Shown piece after piece: positions 22,279-33,973 of a stretch of DNA of 64,000 bases. Source of the stretch: Limonium bicolor (taxonomy: Eukaryota; Streptophyta; Magnoliopsida; Caryophyllales; Plumbaginaceae); contig CM041776.1 in the NCBI GenBank assembly GCA_023374045.1, positions 474,475,375 to 474,539,374 on the forward strand. Reading direction: 5' to 3'. The notes below the pieces were generated by a model. It had not been told where the DNA came from. It made no database searches and worked only from the letters and a program-made list of their open reading frames with translations. Both the position numbers and the translations under genes were made by a program. How positions within the stretch are numbered: position 1 is the stretch's first letter; the number at the start of each line of letters is the position of its first letter.

Positions 22279-25200
22279 TGTAACACTCCAACTACAACCA
22301 CAATACTTAACAAACGAACACAACGCAATTACAACTCAACACTTGACTTAATCCTTGGGTGCTACACGCCGTTAGCCACCCATGTGGCTAACAAGGCTAA
22401 TAAATACACAACGTACCGGTCTGATGGACAAGATTACCGAGCATTACACCTTACATTACCAACCGTTTCTAAACTGAACTACATACATTTACATTTCAAC
22501 TGTACCGAGTCTATAGCTTCATCTACCGATTATCAAACTTCGGTCTTATAACTCCTACAACTACATAAACAACTAATAACTATCCATGTTTATACAACTA
22601 CCCCGTCCTACTCTCGAACGGCTGCCAGCTCCATTGTACCTGCAAAGTAATGGGGCCCCCAAAGGGGGTCAGCACCTTTGCTGGTATGGTAATCGAGCAG
22701 CCTGCATACTACCGGGCCACGCACAACTATTTGTCGTCTAAGCATGCGGTTGATTATTTTTAAATCACACATAGAAACATATACACTATCATGCTCATAA
22801 TTAACACACATCCAATAAAAAGGATACAAACATAAGATTAACACATCACATTGGTTAGATCAGCTTATTGTGTTTCTTGACCCATTGAGGGTTTCTGCCC
22901 TAACGAACTAAATACTTATTAGATGACACTTACCCATTTAATCGGGTTACAAGTAATTACTTCTTGTATTAAATTTGGGTTGATTTCGGTTATCAACTTA
23001 CACAACATCACCACACACATCCCGTAATAACATGTACACAACACATCACCGTTCTTCTTAGAGAACGTACACTTTACTTAAAGTGTGTCGGATTAAATAT
23101 AGGTCCACACACCGTACATATTTACCTTACTTAGATGTGTCGGTCTTAATATAGACCCGAGCACACCAATACACATAACATTACTTAGATGTGTCGGTAT
23201 TAATAAAGACCCGACCACACCATACACAATTTCCCCCTAGCCCCAAATAATAATGAGGTAGGTAAGCCTTGGTTGAGCTTATAGGTGGTTATAATCCAAG
23301 AAGGAAAAACAACCATAACATAACAGTATTCCCCCTAGCCCGAATAATAACGAGGTAGGTAAGCCTTAGCTAAGCTTGCGGGTGGTTGTAATCCAAGAAG
23401 GAAAACAACAATAACATAACAGAGTGGGAGTAGAGCAACTGTAGACATCTACTCCCAAACACACGTGCACGACCAGGACTCCCGGATTCCTCACCCCCCA
23501 TAATATATATATATATAGTTAGAAGTCCCCTTATGGAACTTATCACATCACGACACCATTTGGTGTTACAACTTGGTTAAACACATAAGGGAGGTAACAT
23601 CCCATTCGACAAACATGGATAACGACATTCGTTAAATAACAACATACCAACGAGGGCAACACACACACACGCACATCCACAATATACAACTAACGCACGG
23701 ATAGCCGTATTTAGAACGTTCCCGTTGGTTTGGACGTTTAATCCCAATACCGATCTCTTATGCGATCCTAGAGTCGGTTAGCTACGGTTTAACACATAGT
23801 TGAGGTTAAACGGTTTCGGAATTATTTACGCCACATTAATGAATTACTTTAAACTCATTTCACGCTTTATCTTGCAAGGTGGCAAACACACAGAAAAACA
23901 CATTGGCATTCAAGCCGGTGTAACCCGGTAGGACACAGGTTGCAAGAAAACCATACCTGTCATCACGGGGAATTACTTTACCGGGTGTCCTCACGTTCCT
24001 CGGTTCACACTTGTTCCGCATGTCTTACTCTTGAACCACTATTTACATGTCAAATGGTTCAATTAATATTAAGGTGTTATGGTAGGTACATAATTGCTAC
24101 TCCCGTACTTACCCCGTTATCTCGTTATTTCGGTTTAACTTTGTGTACTTAAACTCACAACTTTCTCACATCCAACCTAATACTTGTTTACACTTTCTAA
24201 GGCCTTTACATGTCACCAAACAAGGCCTAAACATCATCCAAAACCATTGCCTACCAATCCCCATCATTACATGTCATTTTATAACCTTAACATTTTAAAT
24301 CATCTTACTTAACTTAATCTCTTAAGTCCTTATATAATTATCTTTCTAAACATCAATACCCTCTTAATGGCATACCACTAATACCACTTAACATTCTTAA
24401 AATTAAATTTTTAATTTTTTTTACAAAGGCCGACGACCCACTAGGTAGGTCGCCTGGGTGGGTCGGCTGCAGAGAGCATCCGAGTTCACAGTTTTAGCCC
24501 GACCGACCCAGACTGGGGTCGGTCCCCTGGGTAGGTCGGCTGCAGAACCACTTCTAAAAATGCCTATCTTATTCCAAACTCTTCCACAAGTTCCCTAATA
24601 TGTTCTAACATCATTTGGGCACTTAAACACCCTCTTAAATCATCAATCAAACTCATTAGTTGACCCACCATCAAGCTCCTTGATCATTTACTCAAATTCT
24701 TGCAAAATTCCAAGTTACCAAGCATCATTATGCTACAGATTTTGCACTCTCTTATCTCCATTCTCCATCTACCATTATAAGGCTACCACTCCACTCTACT
24801 CAACACTACAAACACCTAGTTTTCTCCCATTCACCAAGCCATCATCAAAACACTCATTCCCTACCAAAATTTCGCCATAACCTCCCCATAAACCTTACAC
24901 ATCCATTTTCACCAATTCTCATCCTTTTCATTCCTAATCTAGCCACACCCTTTCAAGGGTCCTACCAGCACATAATAAATCCTCAAAGTCCATCAGCAAC
25001 AACATAATCTCCAAAATCAATAAACCATAATATAAACACACACTCAAAACACTTGGCTCCAAGGCCCTTAATTCACAATCAATTTCATAAATCTCTCTTT
25101 AAAATCAACTAAACACAATTCCAACATGGATTGCAACCCATAATTTGGGTTCATTAATTTGTTTACCCATCCCAACTTTAAAAAAATTACAACAAAGTTT

Positions 25201-26523
25201 AAGGTAGATTTCTTACCATAATTTCACAAGTTTCTCTTTAATTCTCCTCTTGCTCCTCCTCTTCTCAAATTTGGTCAAGTGGGGATGAAGTTGCCAAACT
25301 CCATCCCAACATTCAAGAAACACAACATTTAACATAATTAAAATCCTAATCCTTAAAAGTACACTAATCCAAAGCAAGGCATAAAACACCATAGTTAGGG
25401 TTTACCTTTTGGAGCTCTTTAAGAGGGGTTCTTTCCCTTGAATCGTGAAGGGGGTTACCCCACCATTGGAGGGTTGAAGCAAAGCTCCAAAACAAGAGGA
25501 AAAACAAGGTAAGTGAGAGAGCAAAAATCGGTTATCCTAGGAAGTGGAGAGAAAATGACTTTTTCTTGGAAATTTTTACCTTAGGAGAAGAGGAGACTCC
25601 AAGCTACACATTGATGCCATTTTCTTTTCAAATGGGGAAAACCCATGGAGATGAACTTCACCATTTTCAGATTTTGAAAAGAGAGGAAGATAGAGGAAGA
25701 TGAGAGGAAGAAGAATATATATTTTATTTTGCATTTGGAGCTTGTATGTAGCTAGAGCATGGAGAGAAAGAGGGAGTAGCCATGGGAGCTTGGTGAGAAA
25801 GCTCAAAAACGACAGCAACCAGAGGAGAGGGGAGAAATCGCAAGGAAGGGGAAAAAGGAGGAAGAAGAAGAGAAAAAAATAAGGAAGAGAGAGAGGGAAA
25901 AGGGATAAGTACCCTTTTCACTTTTTGCTTTTTGACCCATTTAATTAGCTAGTTGGTCAAGAGTGCATGTGAGGCTATTTTAAACTGTAAAAACCGGCCC
26001 CCTATTATAATACAAGCTGGAGTGTTTTTCGTTATTTACCGAAACGCTCGTTAACTTACCCGGTTTTGCACTATTCCTAACCGGGCCCGTTTCCGGAATT
26101 TTCTCGTTTCTTTAATTTTTAATAGCTCTTAAGCTTCCATTAGTGTTTATTTATAGTTATTTGATGAACTATAATTTTTTACGGGTTCATTTTACCACTT
26201 AAAGTCATGTTTTCGTGTTTTCTTGAAAAACGCATTTTAAGACTCCGTTAGCGTTTTAACGCATTATTTGGATCCGTTTTATTCTGGAATTTTTCCCACA
26301 CGTTCTCAGTGTGTAAATAGGGTATAAAAATATATTTATAACCCCAGTGAAGGTTATATACCACCTAAAATAATTAAATACGTGTTTTCACGTTCTGTGA
26401 CTTTTACACATTTTCTTTTTCTTTTTGGTTTTTATTTCTTCACCAATGATCTTAAGGACTTAATTAGCCTTAGAAAATCATAATTACATAATTAATTAAC
26501 ACATTAAGGTTTGGGGTATTTCA
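22279..26523 (-). repeat. 5' LTR of element D
   Basis: 4.2 kb, TGTAACACTCC...GGTATTTCA as shown on the plus strand. It matches 12622-16860 throughout with scattered substitutions and small indels. A TATA-like TATTATAATAGG followed by GGGGCCGGTTTTTAC lies on the element strand at about 25988-26012 and is the best promoter candidate. Confidence 0.92.
25985..26015 (-). promoter_or_regulatory. Putative LTR core promoter, element D
   Basis: On the element strand TATTATAATAGG is followed at once by GGGGCCGGTTTTTAC. A comparable GGGGCCNNNGTTTTTAAGG segment follows an AT-rich box in the LTRs of elements F (38857-38890) and G. This is inferred from sequence only. Confidence 0.4.
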
Positions 26524-27570
26524 AATAATCAGGATGAGAAGTAAGTAATTAAGAAATTAATTATTACACCTTTATTTGAAATAGGAAGGGATTAGAAATT
26601 AAATAAATTGGATAAGGCATAATAAATTTCCAGGGAAAGGTTGTTATAACGTTAAGAAGGGTTCTAGAATTCCAACTAGGGGTGAGCATTCAGTTTGGAT
26701 ATTTTGGATTTATCCAAAAACTGAATTAACTGATTTTATTTTTTGGATTTTTAACAGAATTTTCATACCGAATTGAAAATTTCGGTTAACCGAATTATCC
26801 TAATTATAATTTCGTTTGGATTTGGTTTTGACTTTGTCTAATTTGGTTAACCGAATTATCCAAATTTTCTTTACAAAAGAATATTCTATCATCTAATTCT
26901 AGTCTTTAGTGGCAAATTGTCAAACACAAACCCTAAATTTTGGTAAGTTGAAATCCAAACTAGCTAAAATTTGGATTTCAGTTTGGATTTCGGATTTCAC
27001 TTTAAAAAAATTTGGATTTCAGATAATTTAGATAATGGTTAATTCGGTTTTGGTTTTAATTTGTATAATTCGGTTTTTAACCGAAATAACCGAATTATCC
27101 TAATGATCACCCCTAATTCCAACAACCAAACAAGAGAGGGATATATTATTAATTTAAGGAAGTCAAAAGGAATTTGAACTCTTGCAATTAGAGATAATTA
27201 ATAATAGAAGATAAAATCAGATTTGAACTCTAGAATTAAGTAAGTACGAAGGGAAAGTCAATTGAATTTGAACTCTAAGTATTCAGAATTAATAGTTTGG
27301 AAAGAAAATTCTAGAATGGTATTTTGCGATTTAAATAACGTAATGAAGTTAGGAAGATGAAGTAATATTTAAATAGTATAATATCTGAAATATAGCTATG
27401 GTCAATAAAGGCAAAACGTTACAAGTAATTATAAACATTTTAAGGAGAATGATTAATTCAGAAAGAGATGTCGATTAATTCCCTGAACCATCTTAATATT
27501 ATTGCTACCTACTTATACTTTCTTACTATATATTATACTATTCCTAGCTTGGAATTTCATGGGTATTTCA
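26524..27570 (-). repeat. 5' LTR of element C, second part
   Basis: Resumes the LTR after element D and matches 4712-5305. It carries the MITE insertion at 26677-27115. It ends with GGGTATTTCA at 27570, followed by the AAAAC target duplication. Confidence 0.92.
26677..27115. mobile_element. hAT-like MITE
   Basis: A 439-bp non-coding element with terminal inverted repeats TAGGGGTGAGCA and TGATCACCCCTA (one mismatch) and a perfect 8-bp target duplication ATTCCAAC (26669-26676 and 27116-27123). The interior is rich in TTCGGTT and AACCGAATTATCC motifs. The other element C LTR has the empty site with one ATTCCAAC near 4850, so the MITE arrived after element C inserted. The 8-bp duplication points to the hAT superfamily; no transposase is encoded. 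Confidence 0.92.
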
Positions 27571-27575
27571 AAAAC

Positions 27576-29071
27576 AACGGTGACAGAATCTGTTTGTTTA
27601 AATGTCACTGAGACCAATGCTGATTCCTACAAAAGGAATAATCAGTCAAAAGGCAGAGGTTTTTATCAGAACAACAGGGGAGGAAATAGGGACGTAATTC
27701 TACAAGAGGAGGTGGCCGTGGAGGTAGAGGAACCTATTTCAATGGCACAAATGATACACGACCTAGTTGTCAAATTTGTCAAAAGAAGGGGCATATAGCA
27801 GCTGTGAACTATCATCGGTTCAATCAGACTTATCAAAGTCATGCTCCTACTTCTTTTTCAGTTAATGCTACTGGGAATGCTAACTACTCAGAATGGCTGC
27901 CGGATACAGCTGCGAGCCATCACTTTTCTGGTGATCTGTCTAGATTGAACTTGGGGAGTTCTGAGTATACTGGTCATGACACAGTCACTCTAGGAGATGG
28001 ATCTGGGCTCCCTATCACTCATCAGGGCTCAGGTTTACTCACTTTCCCTCTGGGTGACTCTTTTTACAGAAGATTTATCACTCTCTTTACTCAATAAACA
28101 TTTAATCTCTGTTAGACGATTTTGTCTTGACAATAATGTTTATTTTGAGTTTTATGGTTCTGGATTTCTGTTAAAGGATCTTACAACCAGGAGACTTCTT
28201 CTACAAGAGCTGTTAAGGATAGGGTTTATGTAATACCTCAACCTTCCTTTGTCCAGGCTAATGCATCTAAGCTGACACCAGGAACCAAGGTTACTTCTAC
28301 TGTTTGGCATAGAAGATTTGGTCACCCCTCCAGTTTTATCACAAATAAAATCATTTCTGATTTTCATTTACCCTCTCTTGATACTAAGTACTGTGAATTT
28401 TGTAATAACTGTAGTGAAGGAAAGCATCATGCTCTTCCTCATTATCTCAGAGATACTAGGGCCTCTAAACCTTTTGATTTACTTTTCCTAGACGTTGGGG
28501 GACCAGCATATATTGCATCTATTGATGGATATAGGTATTTTTTGTTGGTTGTGGATGACTATTCAAAGTATATTTGGATATATCCGATAGTATACAAATC
28601 TGATGTCTACGCAATTTTTGAGGTGTTCTTGAAATTTGTTCAGACTCAATTTGCTACTTCTGTCAAAAGTATTCAGACAGTTGGAGGAGGGGAATTTACT
28701 ACCCTAAGGAAATTAACTACTGCAAATGGAATTGTTCATAGGTTCTCTTGTCCCTACTCACACCAGGAGAACGAGGTAGTTGAAATAAAAAATAGATATT
28801 TGTTGGATAAAGCCCTAACAATGTTATCACACTCTCAGCTCCCATTTACTTTCTAGTCACATGCTATTAAGACTGTTGTCTTTCTGAGTAACAGGACCCC
28901 AGCCAAACTATTGTCATACAAAACCCCATATGAGCTACCTTTTTAGGTTCCTCCTGACTATTCTATCCTACGTGTCTTTGGCTGTGCATGTTGGCCCAAC
29001 CTTAGACCTCAAAACCCTCACAAACTGTCCTTTAGATCCACACCTTGTGTCTTCATTGGCTATTCTCCTAG
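27576..29071 (+). pseudogene. Ty1/copia gag C-terminus, protease and integrase (split gene)
   Basis: Continuation of the copia gag at 1791-2494. In order: the gag tail with an Arg/Gly-rich stretch (27640-27730, one frameshift), a zinc knuckle CQICQKKGH whose last Cys is Asn (about 27775-27815), a protease with EWLPDTAASHHF (about 27890-27925), and the integrase HHCC finger and core (28300-28900). The integrase has LFLDVGG (first Asp), but the second catalytic Asp is Val (QTVGGGEF). The Glu region (ENEVVEIKNRY) remains. Stops interrupt it near 28855 and 28945. It ends at CVFIGYSPS, where another LTR is inserted at 29072. RT and RNase H are not in the window. Confidence 0.88.
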
Positions 29072-29098
29072 TGTAACACCCCAACCGGAAACCCAATA
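29072..29098 (-). repeat. First 27 bp of an outer long LTR
   Basis: TGTAACACCCCAACCGG is the usual LTR edge. After 27 bp it is interrupted by a solo LTR; the remainder continues at 33979. The 5 bp before it (CCTAG, 29067-29071) would be its target duplication, whose partner is not in the window. Confidence 0.75.
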
Positions 29099-32000
29099 TG
29101 TAACACCCTAACCCGAAATCCAATAACCTGTACGGCGATCACTCCCAAATAAAATACAACTGCAGCGGAAATAAATACAACAACCGGGCAGTATTACAAT
29201 GCCGTTGGCCACCCTTGTGACCAACAAGGCTAACTCCAAATACAATCTCCAAAAGTCACGGTCTGAATACGAATACAATCCGAGATACTAGAATCAAACT
29301 CAAATGTAAAATACTTAAGTAAAAACAAATATCTAGAAGGAGACTCCCATAGCTTGAATCTACCCCACCTACACTCGGTGTGGTAATCTTCTAACTTCAG
29401 GTACCTGAAAAATGGGGGTGCCCCCAAAGGGGCTCAGCAAACAATGCTGGTATGGAAAACGTGCAGCCCATCGTCTACCGGGCCACACCAACTACTTTGT
29501 CGAATACATGCAGTTCATTTTTATAAAGCTGTAAACAAGCATAGTGTGATAATAACAAGTATCCATACAAGGACAATAATGTCACATAGAACAAGACTGC
29601 AGAAGGTCAAGTTAGATGAACTGTAATCCTTTAATGATAGTCAGGTCCACACAATGGGACCGACAGGTATAAATGAACATCTCAAATAGTGGAGGTATAG
29701 TGACCTCGTTAAGATTGAAAGGTTGGGAAATTAGTCCCTCAGAAGAAAACGTAGTTAACTCCTGTACTGAGAAATGTGGGAATCGAACCCTCGAGAGGAA
29801 TGAAGTCTCCCTCTCCATTGAACTGTTGGGAATTGAACCCTCGAGAGGAATAAAGTCTTCCTCTCCACTGAAATGTTCCGTCGCGACGTATAACTGAATA
29901 GGAGACGACCTGAGACAGGTACAACTCCTGTAGCATGCATGGCCAGATCCAACTGGGCTCCTCGTTCTCGTAGTATAGAATTGTTAGGTGTCATAGAGGA
30001 CGTTAAACAAGAACACAATGTGTATTGTCAATTATCACGTTTAGGATAATGACGTTTGTTATGAAGTGAAGTTAGTGAGAAACTTGTGAACAAGTTCTCG
30101 GTACAATAAAGCGTAGGTATTTAATCCACTGGTATTGTAGTGTTGTATGCGTGGGACATACAAGTTGTAGTTAGTAACATTCACGCATATAAAATAACAC
30201 GACATGCTCAAGAGTAAAACAACATTTTACATTAACTATCTTGGTCGTTAATTCAAACAACAGATAGCACACAAGCCGGTGTAATCCGGTAGAAAACAGG
30301 TTGCAAGAATCCCATACCGTTCACCGTAGACTGTACTTGTTTAGTTCCCGGTCAACGTCTGGTCAAACAAGGTCCTAGAATAGGATTAACTGAGAGGGTT
30401 AATTTATGTTACCCTTATATAATAATTCTATTGGATCTTTTAACAAATCTCGTATCTGTTATTTCATGTGAGGTTTATTTCTTTTAATTACCTCATGATT
30501 TCATGTACAACTTATTTGTTATTCCTTTGATTTATTTATAAATCCTTTAATGTACATGTAAGTATTTATTTATTCATGTACTATGTTTGTTGTTTATTTT
30601 GATTGTCTAGGTGACATAACAACTTATAAATTCTTAACTATATTTCTATGTCATACATGGACATAATATCCTTATAGTTTTTATTATTCCTCCTTTAACC
30701 ATAAATTATAATTATTGGTTACCTTTAATTTCCTTATAACTATATAAGTCATAGTTTCATCTTCATAATTCCTTTAACCAAAATTCTTTCTTTCTAATTC
30801 CTCCAAAAATCCACATGGGACCTATATTTATTTAAATCTAAATTATTACCCTTATATTTCGGTTATTTATAAAACAACCACATTAATTCATAAACTTTAC
30901 ATTTAAATTCTAATCTCTTTAGATAACATAGTTTTAATTCCTTATTTAATTAAATCACAAAACTACCATTAATATTTTGGTATATACTTTTAAATATTGT
31001 AACTCTTGAAAATTACAACTTAGCCCCTCCAATTCTCGGCCTATATATATATATTTCTTATAATTGCAATTTAGCCACAAAATCTTATAATCTTTATATA
31101 ATGCCTTATAAACTATAGTTTTAAATTTTAATTCTCCATAAATGCCAAATATATATATATAAATTCTTAAATTACCAAACTAACCCCAAAGTAATTCGGC
31201 TTTGTCATTTATTTTTCCTTAATTAGATTTTTATCCCAAAACTTTATAATAGTTTCTTAATAACTTATAAACTATAGTCTAAATATTCAATTCCTCAAAA
31301 TTTTGAAGGTGAACCTAATAAATCTCTTAATTATGAATTCGCCCACTAATAAGTTCCAAACTTTCATAACAACTTTTATAAATTACATAATAGCCCAAAA
31401 CTTTATAAAATGTTATTTTAACACTTGTTTAAATTATCTAAAATTCATAAACTTAATTCCTAACCTTATATTATTATAATTACACCAAACAGACCCTTAA
31501 CTCTCGGTTTTCACATTAAACTCACCAAACTTTGTAAAAATTACATTTAAGCCTCATAACTTAATTAATTAGCCATTTAAGCTCTAATAAAATATTTTTA
31601 ACTCACCAAACTTTATAGTATAAGTTTATATACATAAGTAGCTCATAAAAATCTATTTTTCACTTAGACAATTCGGCCATAATTAAATAGCTACCATATA
31701 GTATATAAAAGTGGATTTATATGTCATAATAAATATACATAAATTCATATGAGTCATATAACTCATGTAAAAATTATTGTAATGTCTTATATGGATTCTT
31801 AGCTCAAAATAAAGTATTTTTGCCTTGACATTTCGGCTTGAATTTATATGTAACATAAATAAATTTTGTGACACAAAAATGTGTCTTAAGGTAAATATTT
31901 TCCATATATGTTATAGATTATATTTTTGGCATATAATACCATATAGTTTCGGTTTTAATTAACCTAGGAGATGTACATAATTTTTGTATAATTTTTAGAA

Positions 32001-33973
32001 GCTTAACAAAGCTTATAACATAAAGATTTACTTAGTAAACTTACTTCTTAACAAAGGTGGTTAAGTGCTTGAACTCTTCTTGAATCTCCAAGCTTTCTCC
32101 AATGAAATTTTGATGCTCCACTTCGGTTATATGCAAGTGGTGAAGGAGTTTAGGAGTTAGATCTTCAATAAAGATCTTAAGTAGATTTGTAAGTAGTTTT
32201 ACAAGAATTTACCTTAAGCTTTTCTCCTTAAAATTTCGGCTCACTTAAGGTGGATGAAGAACAAGTTTTCCTTCATGAAAATGAAGAAGAAAAGAGCCTT
32301 AGAAGAGATAGAAATCGGTTACCCAATAAAATGTGCTTTAAGGATTTTCAAGCTTGAAAACTACCTTAAGATAACCTTGAGATGCTCCTTGGTTTAATGT
32401 TGGTTTGGACAACCTCCTTGGAACAATAGTTGATGCCGAAATGCTATGGTGTGCTAGGAAGAGTTTTGCTTCAAGGCTTGACAAGAAATGCTATGAAATT
32501 ACCTTAAAGATGAAGATAGAAGTTAAAACTTCATTAATGGACTTAAGAGCTTCAAAGGAAGAAGATGAAGCAAGGAGAGAGAGGAGAGAGCCTTACCAAT
32601 TAGTGAGTGAAGTGTGCAAGGGGAAGAATGAGACTAAGCTCACGTAAGAAGAGAATGCAATTTGGAATTTGATTTTTGTTTTGTTAATTTTCAATGTCAA
32701 ATGACTATTATTTTTCCTTAGTTTATTACATGGGTTATTGGCACAATAAATGCCCATCTTTCCAGCATGTGTTCGGCCATAATGCAAGAAGGCAATGTGG
32801 AGGGAAATAATGGTGAGCTAAATGACAAGGTAAGAAAAGTAAGGTTTATTCTTTTGATTTTTCTAAGTCTTGCTTGTCTTCTTCTTCTCTTGTAGGTGAC
32901 CGAATTCAAAGCTCAAATGGAGGGTCTCAATCGGTGATGAAGAGCCAAGGAAGAGCAAAGGAAGTCACTTGAATTTTAAGAAAGCAAAAAGGTGGAATCT
33001 AGATCTACTTTTTTCCTTTTTCATTTTGTTTTTGTCTAGCCAACATGGCCTTGTTCCCTTGCATAATTTCGACATCTTGCTGGTCATATTAGACCTATAT
33101 TTCTTTGCCATTAAGTATTATAGCACATGGGTAGGTGAGTCATCATGTCTTATGCCTTTTATAAATTTTTAATGTAAGTTTTATACTAGTTTTTGGACAT
33201 AAAATCGGCCCCTATAGAGCACCTTGTTTGACACTGCCATTAATTTATTTAGAGGGTCATTTTAACCCTATTTAATATTCTTAATTCGTGGCTTGTCAAA
33301 AACTACAAGGTAGTTGCGTAAAACGCGTTTTTGTGACACCCGAAGGTGTGTTTTTGTGCTCTAAGGATATTTTGTAAAATAAATTGTTTTTATGAGTTCC
33401 AAGTGTTTATAAACACTTATTATAGTAAATAAACATACATTTAGATGTTACATTGAGTTATATGGGGTTACGTTAACCCGTGACATAATTTACGGGCCAT
33501 CGGGACACTCCTGGGCAAAAAGGAGCGCCAAGAAATCCTCCTGTGGTTTTTGTTGAATTTTGAGAAACCACTTCGTGGGTTCTCTTTAGAATGGTTAATA
33601 ATGATGTTAGGAACTCTAGGAATTAATTTTATAGGAGTTTGTGCCACCTCGGCACTCCTCCGGTCTTTTCGTGCTTTAAGGGGCGTGCGTGAGCACTCCC
33701 GAGCGTTTTGCGATTTTTGACTGAATATAGCCTAGAGAATATGTTTATATAATCATATAATGAGTGTGTGACCCTTTGGTTTAAGTTTTAGAAGGTCTTA
33801 CAAGGTCATGCTTGACCATATGTTTCTAAGGTGTTTTAGCGTTTATGGAGAAACGACTATTTTTACGTAACGTTCTCATGCATGGTTTGCATGCGTACGT
33901 GAAGTGACTTATATTTCGATTATTTTCCATTAAATAATGGTTTTATAATGTTAATTAGATTTGGGGTATTTCA
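29099..33973 (-). mobile_element. Solo LTR, 4.9 kb, inserted in a related LTR
   Basis: Begins TGTAACACCC and ends GGGGTATTTCA, flanked by a perfect 5-bp duplication CAATA (29094-29098 and 33974-33978). There is no PBS, interior or second LTR, so it is a solo LTR left by recombination. It shares with the LTRs of D, F and G the accaacaaggcta edge block, the ctggtatgg...gcagccca block (29450-29470) and the CCGGTGTAATCCGG block (about 30272-30310). No coding sequence is supported; long AT-rich stretches fill 30400-32000. A 50-bp tandem duplication lies at 29778-29877. Confidence 0.85.
29778..29877. repeat. 50-bp tandem duplication
   Basis: Two copies beginning gggaatcgaaccctcgagag and gggaattgaaccctcgagag, 50 bp apart. 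The related LTR at 34570-34620 has a single diverged copy. Confidence 0.8.

Larger units (their letters stand above)
12622..26523 (-). mobile_element. Non-coding long-LTR retrotransposon, LARD-like (element D)
   Basis: A 13.9-kb element: LTRs 12622-16860 and 22279-26523 around a 5.4-kb interior. The left flank AATGA and right flank AATAA are a 5-bp target duplication with one difference, and the interrupted sequence reads through correctly when compared with the other element C LTR near 4700. PBS (minus, 22262-22273) and polypurine tract (16861-16877) orient it. I see no gag or pol motif in the interior. Long LTRs with a non-coding interior fit the LARD class. The LTR ends, leader and polypurine region match the coding element G. 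Confidence 0.9.
2495..27570 (-). mobile_element. Chromodomain Ty3/gypsy LTR retrotransposon (element C), with nested insertions
   Basis: Complete minus-strand element: 3' LTR 2495-5305, interior 5306-10373, and 5' LTR starting at 10374, interrupted by element D and a MITE and ending at 27570. The LTRs are TG...CA on the element strand, shown here as TGTAACACC...GGTATTTCA. The 5-bp target duplication AAAAC is perfect (2490-2494 and 27571-27575). The PBS complement is at 10361-10370 and the polypurine tract at about 5308-5325. The order gag-PR-RT-RH-INT-chromodomain marks it as Ty3/gypsy, probably the Tekay/Del chromovirus group. Many stops and frameshifts show it is dead. Confidence 0.93.

Noticed and set aside
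32405..32647. Charged 80-residue ORF in the solo LTR as a host gene
   Set aside because: It lies in the LTR, has no homologue in the equivalent part of the related LTR (about 37200-37400) with the same frame, and shows no domain.
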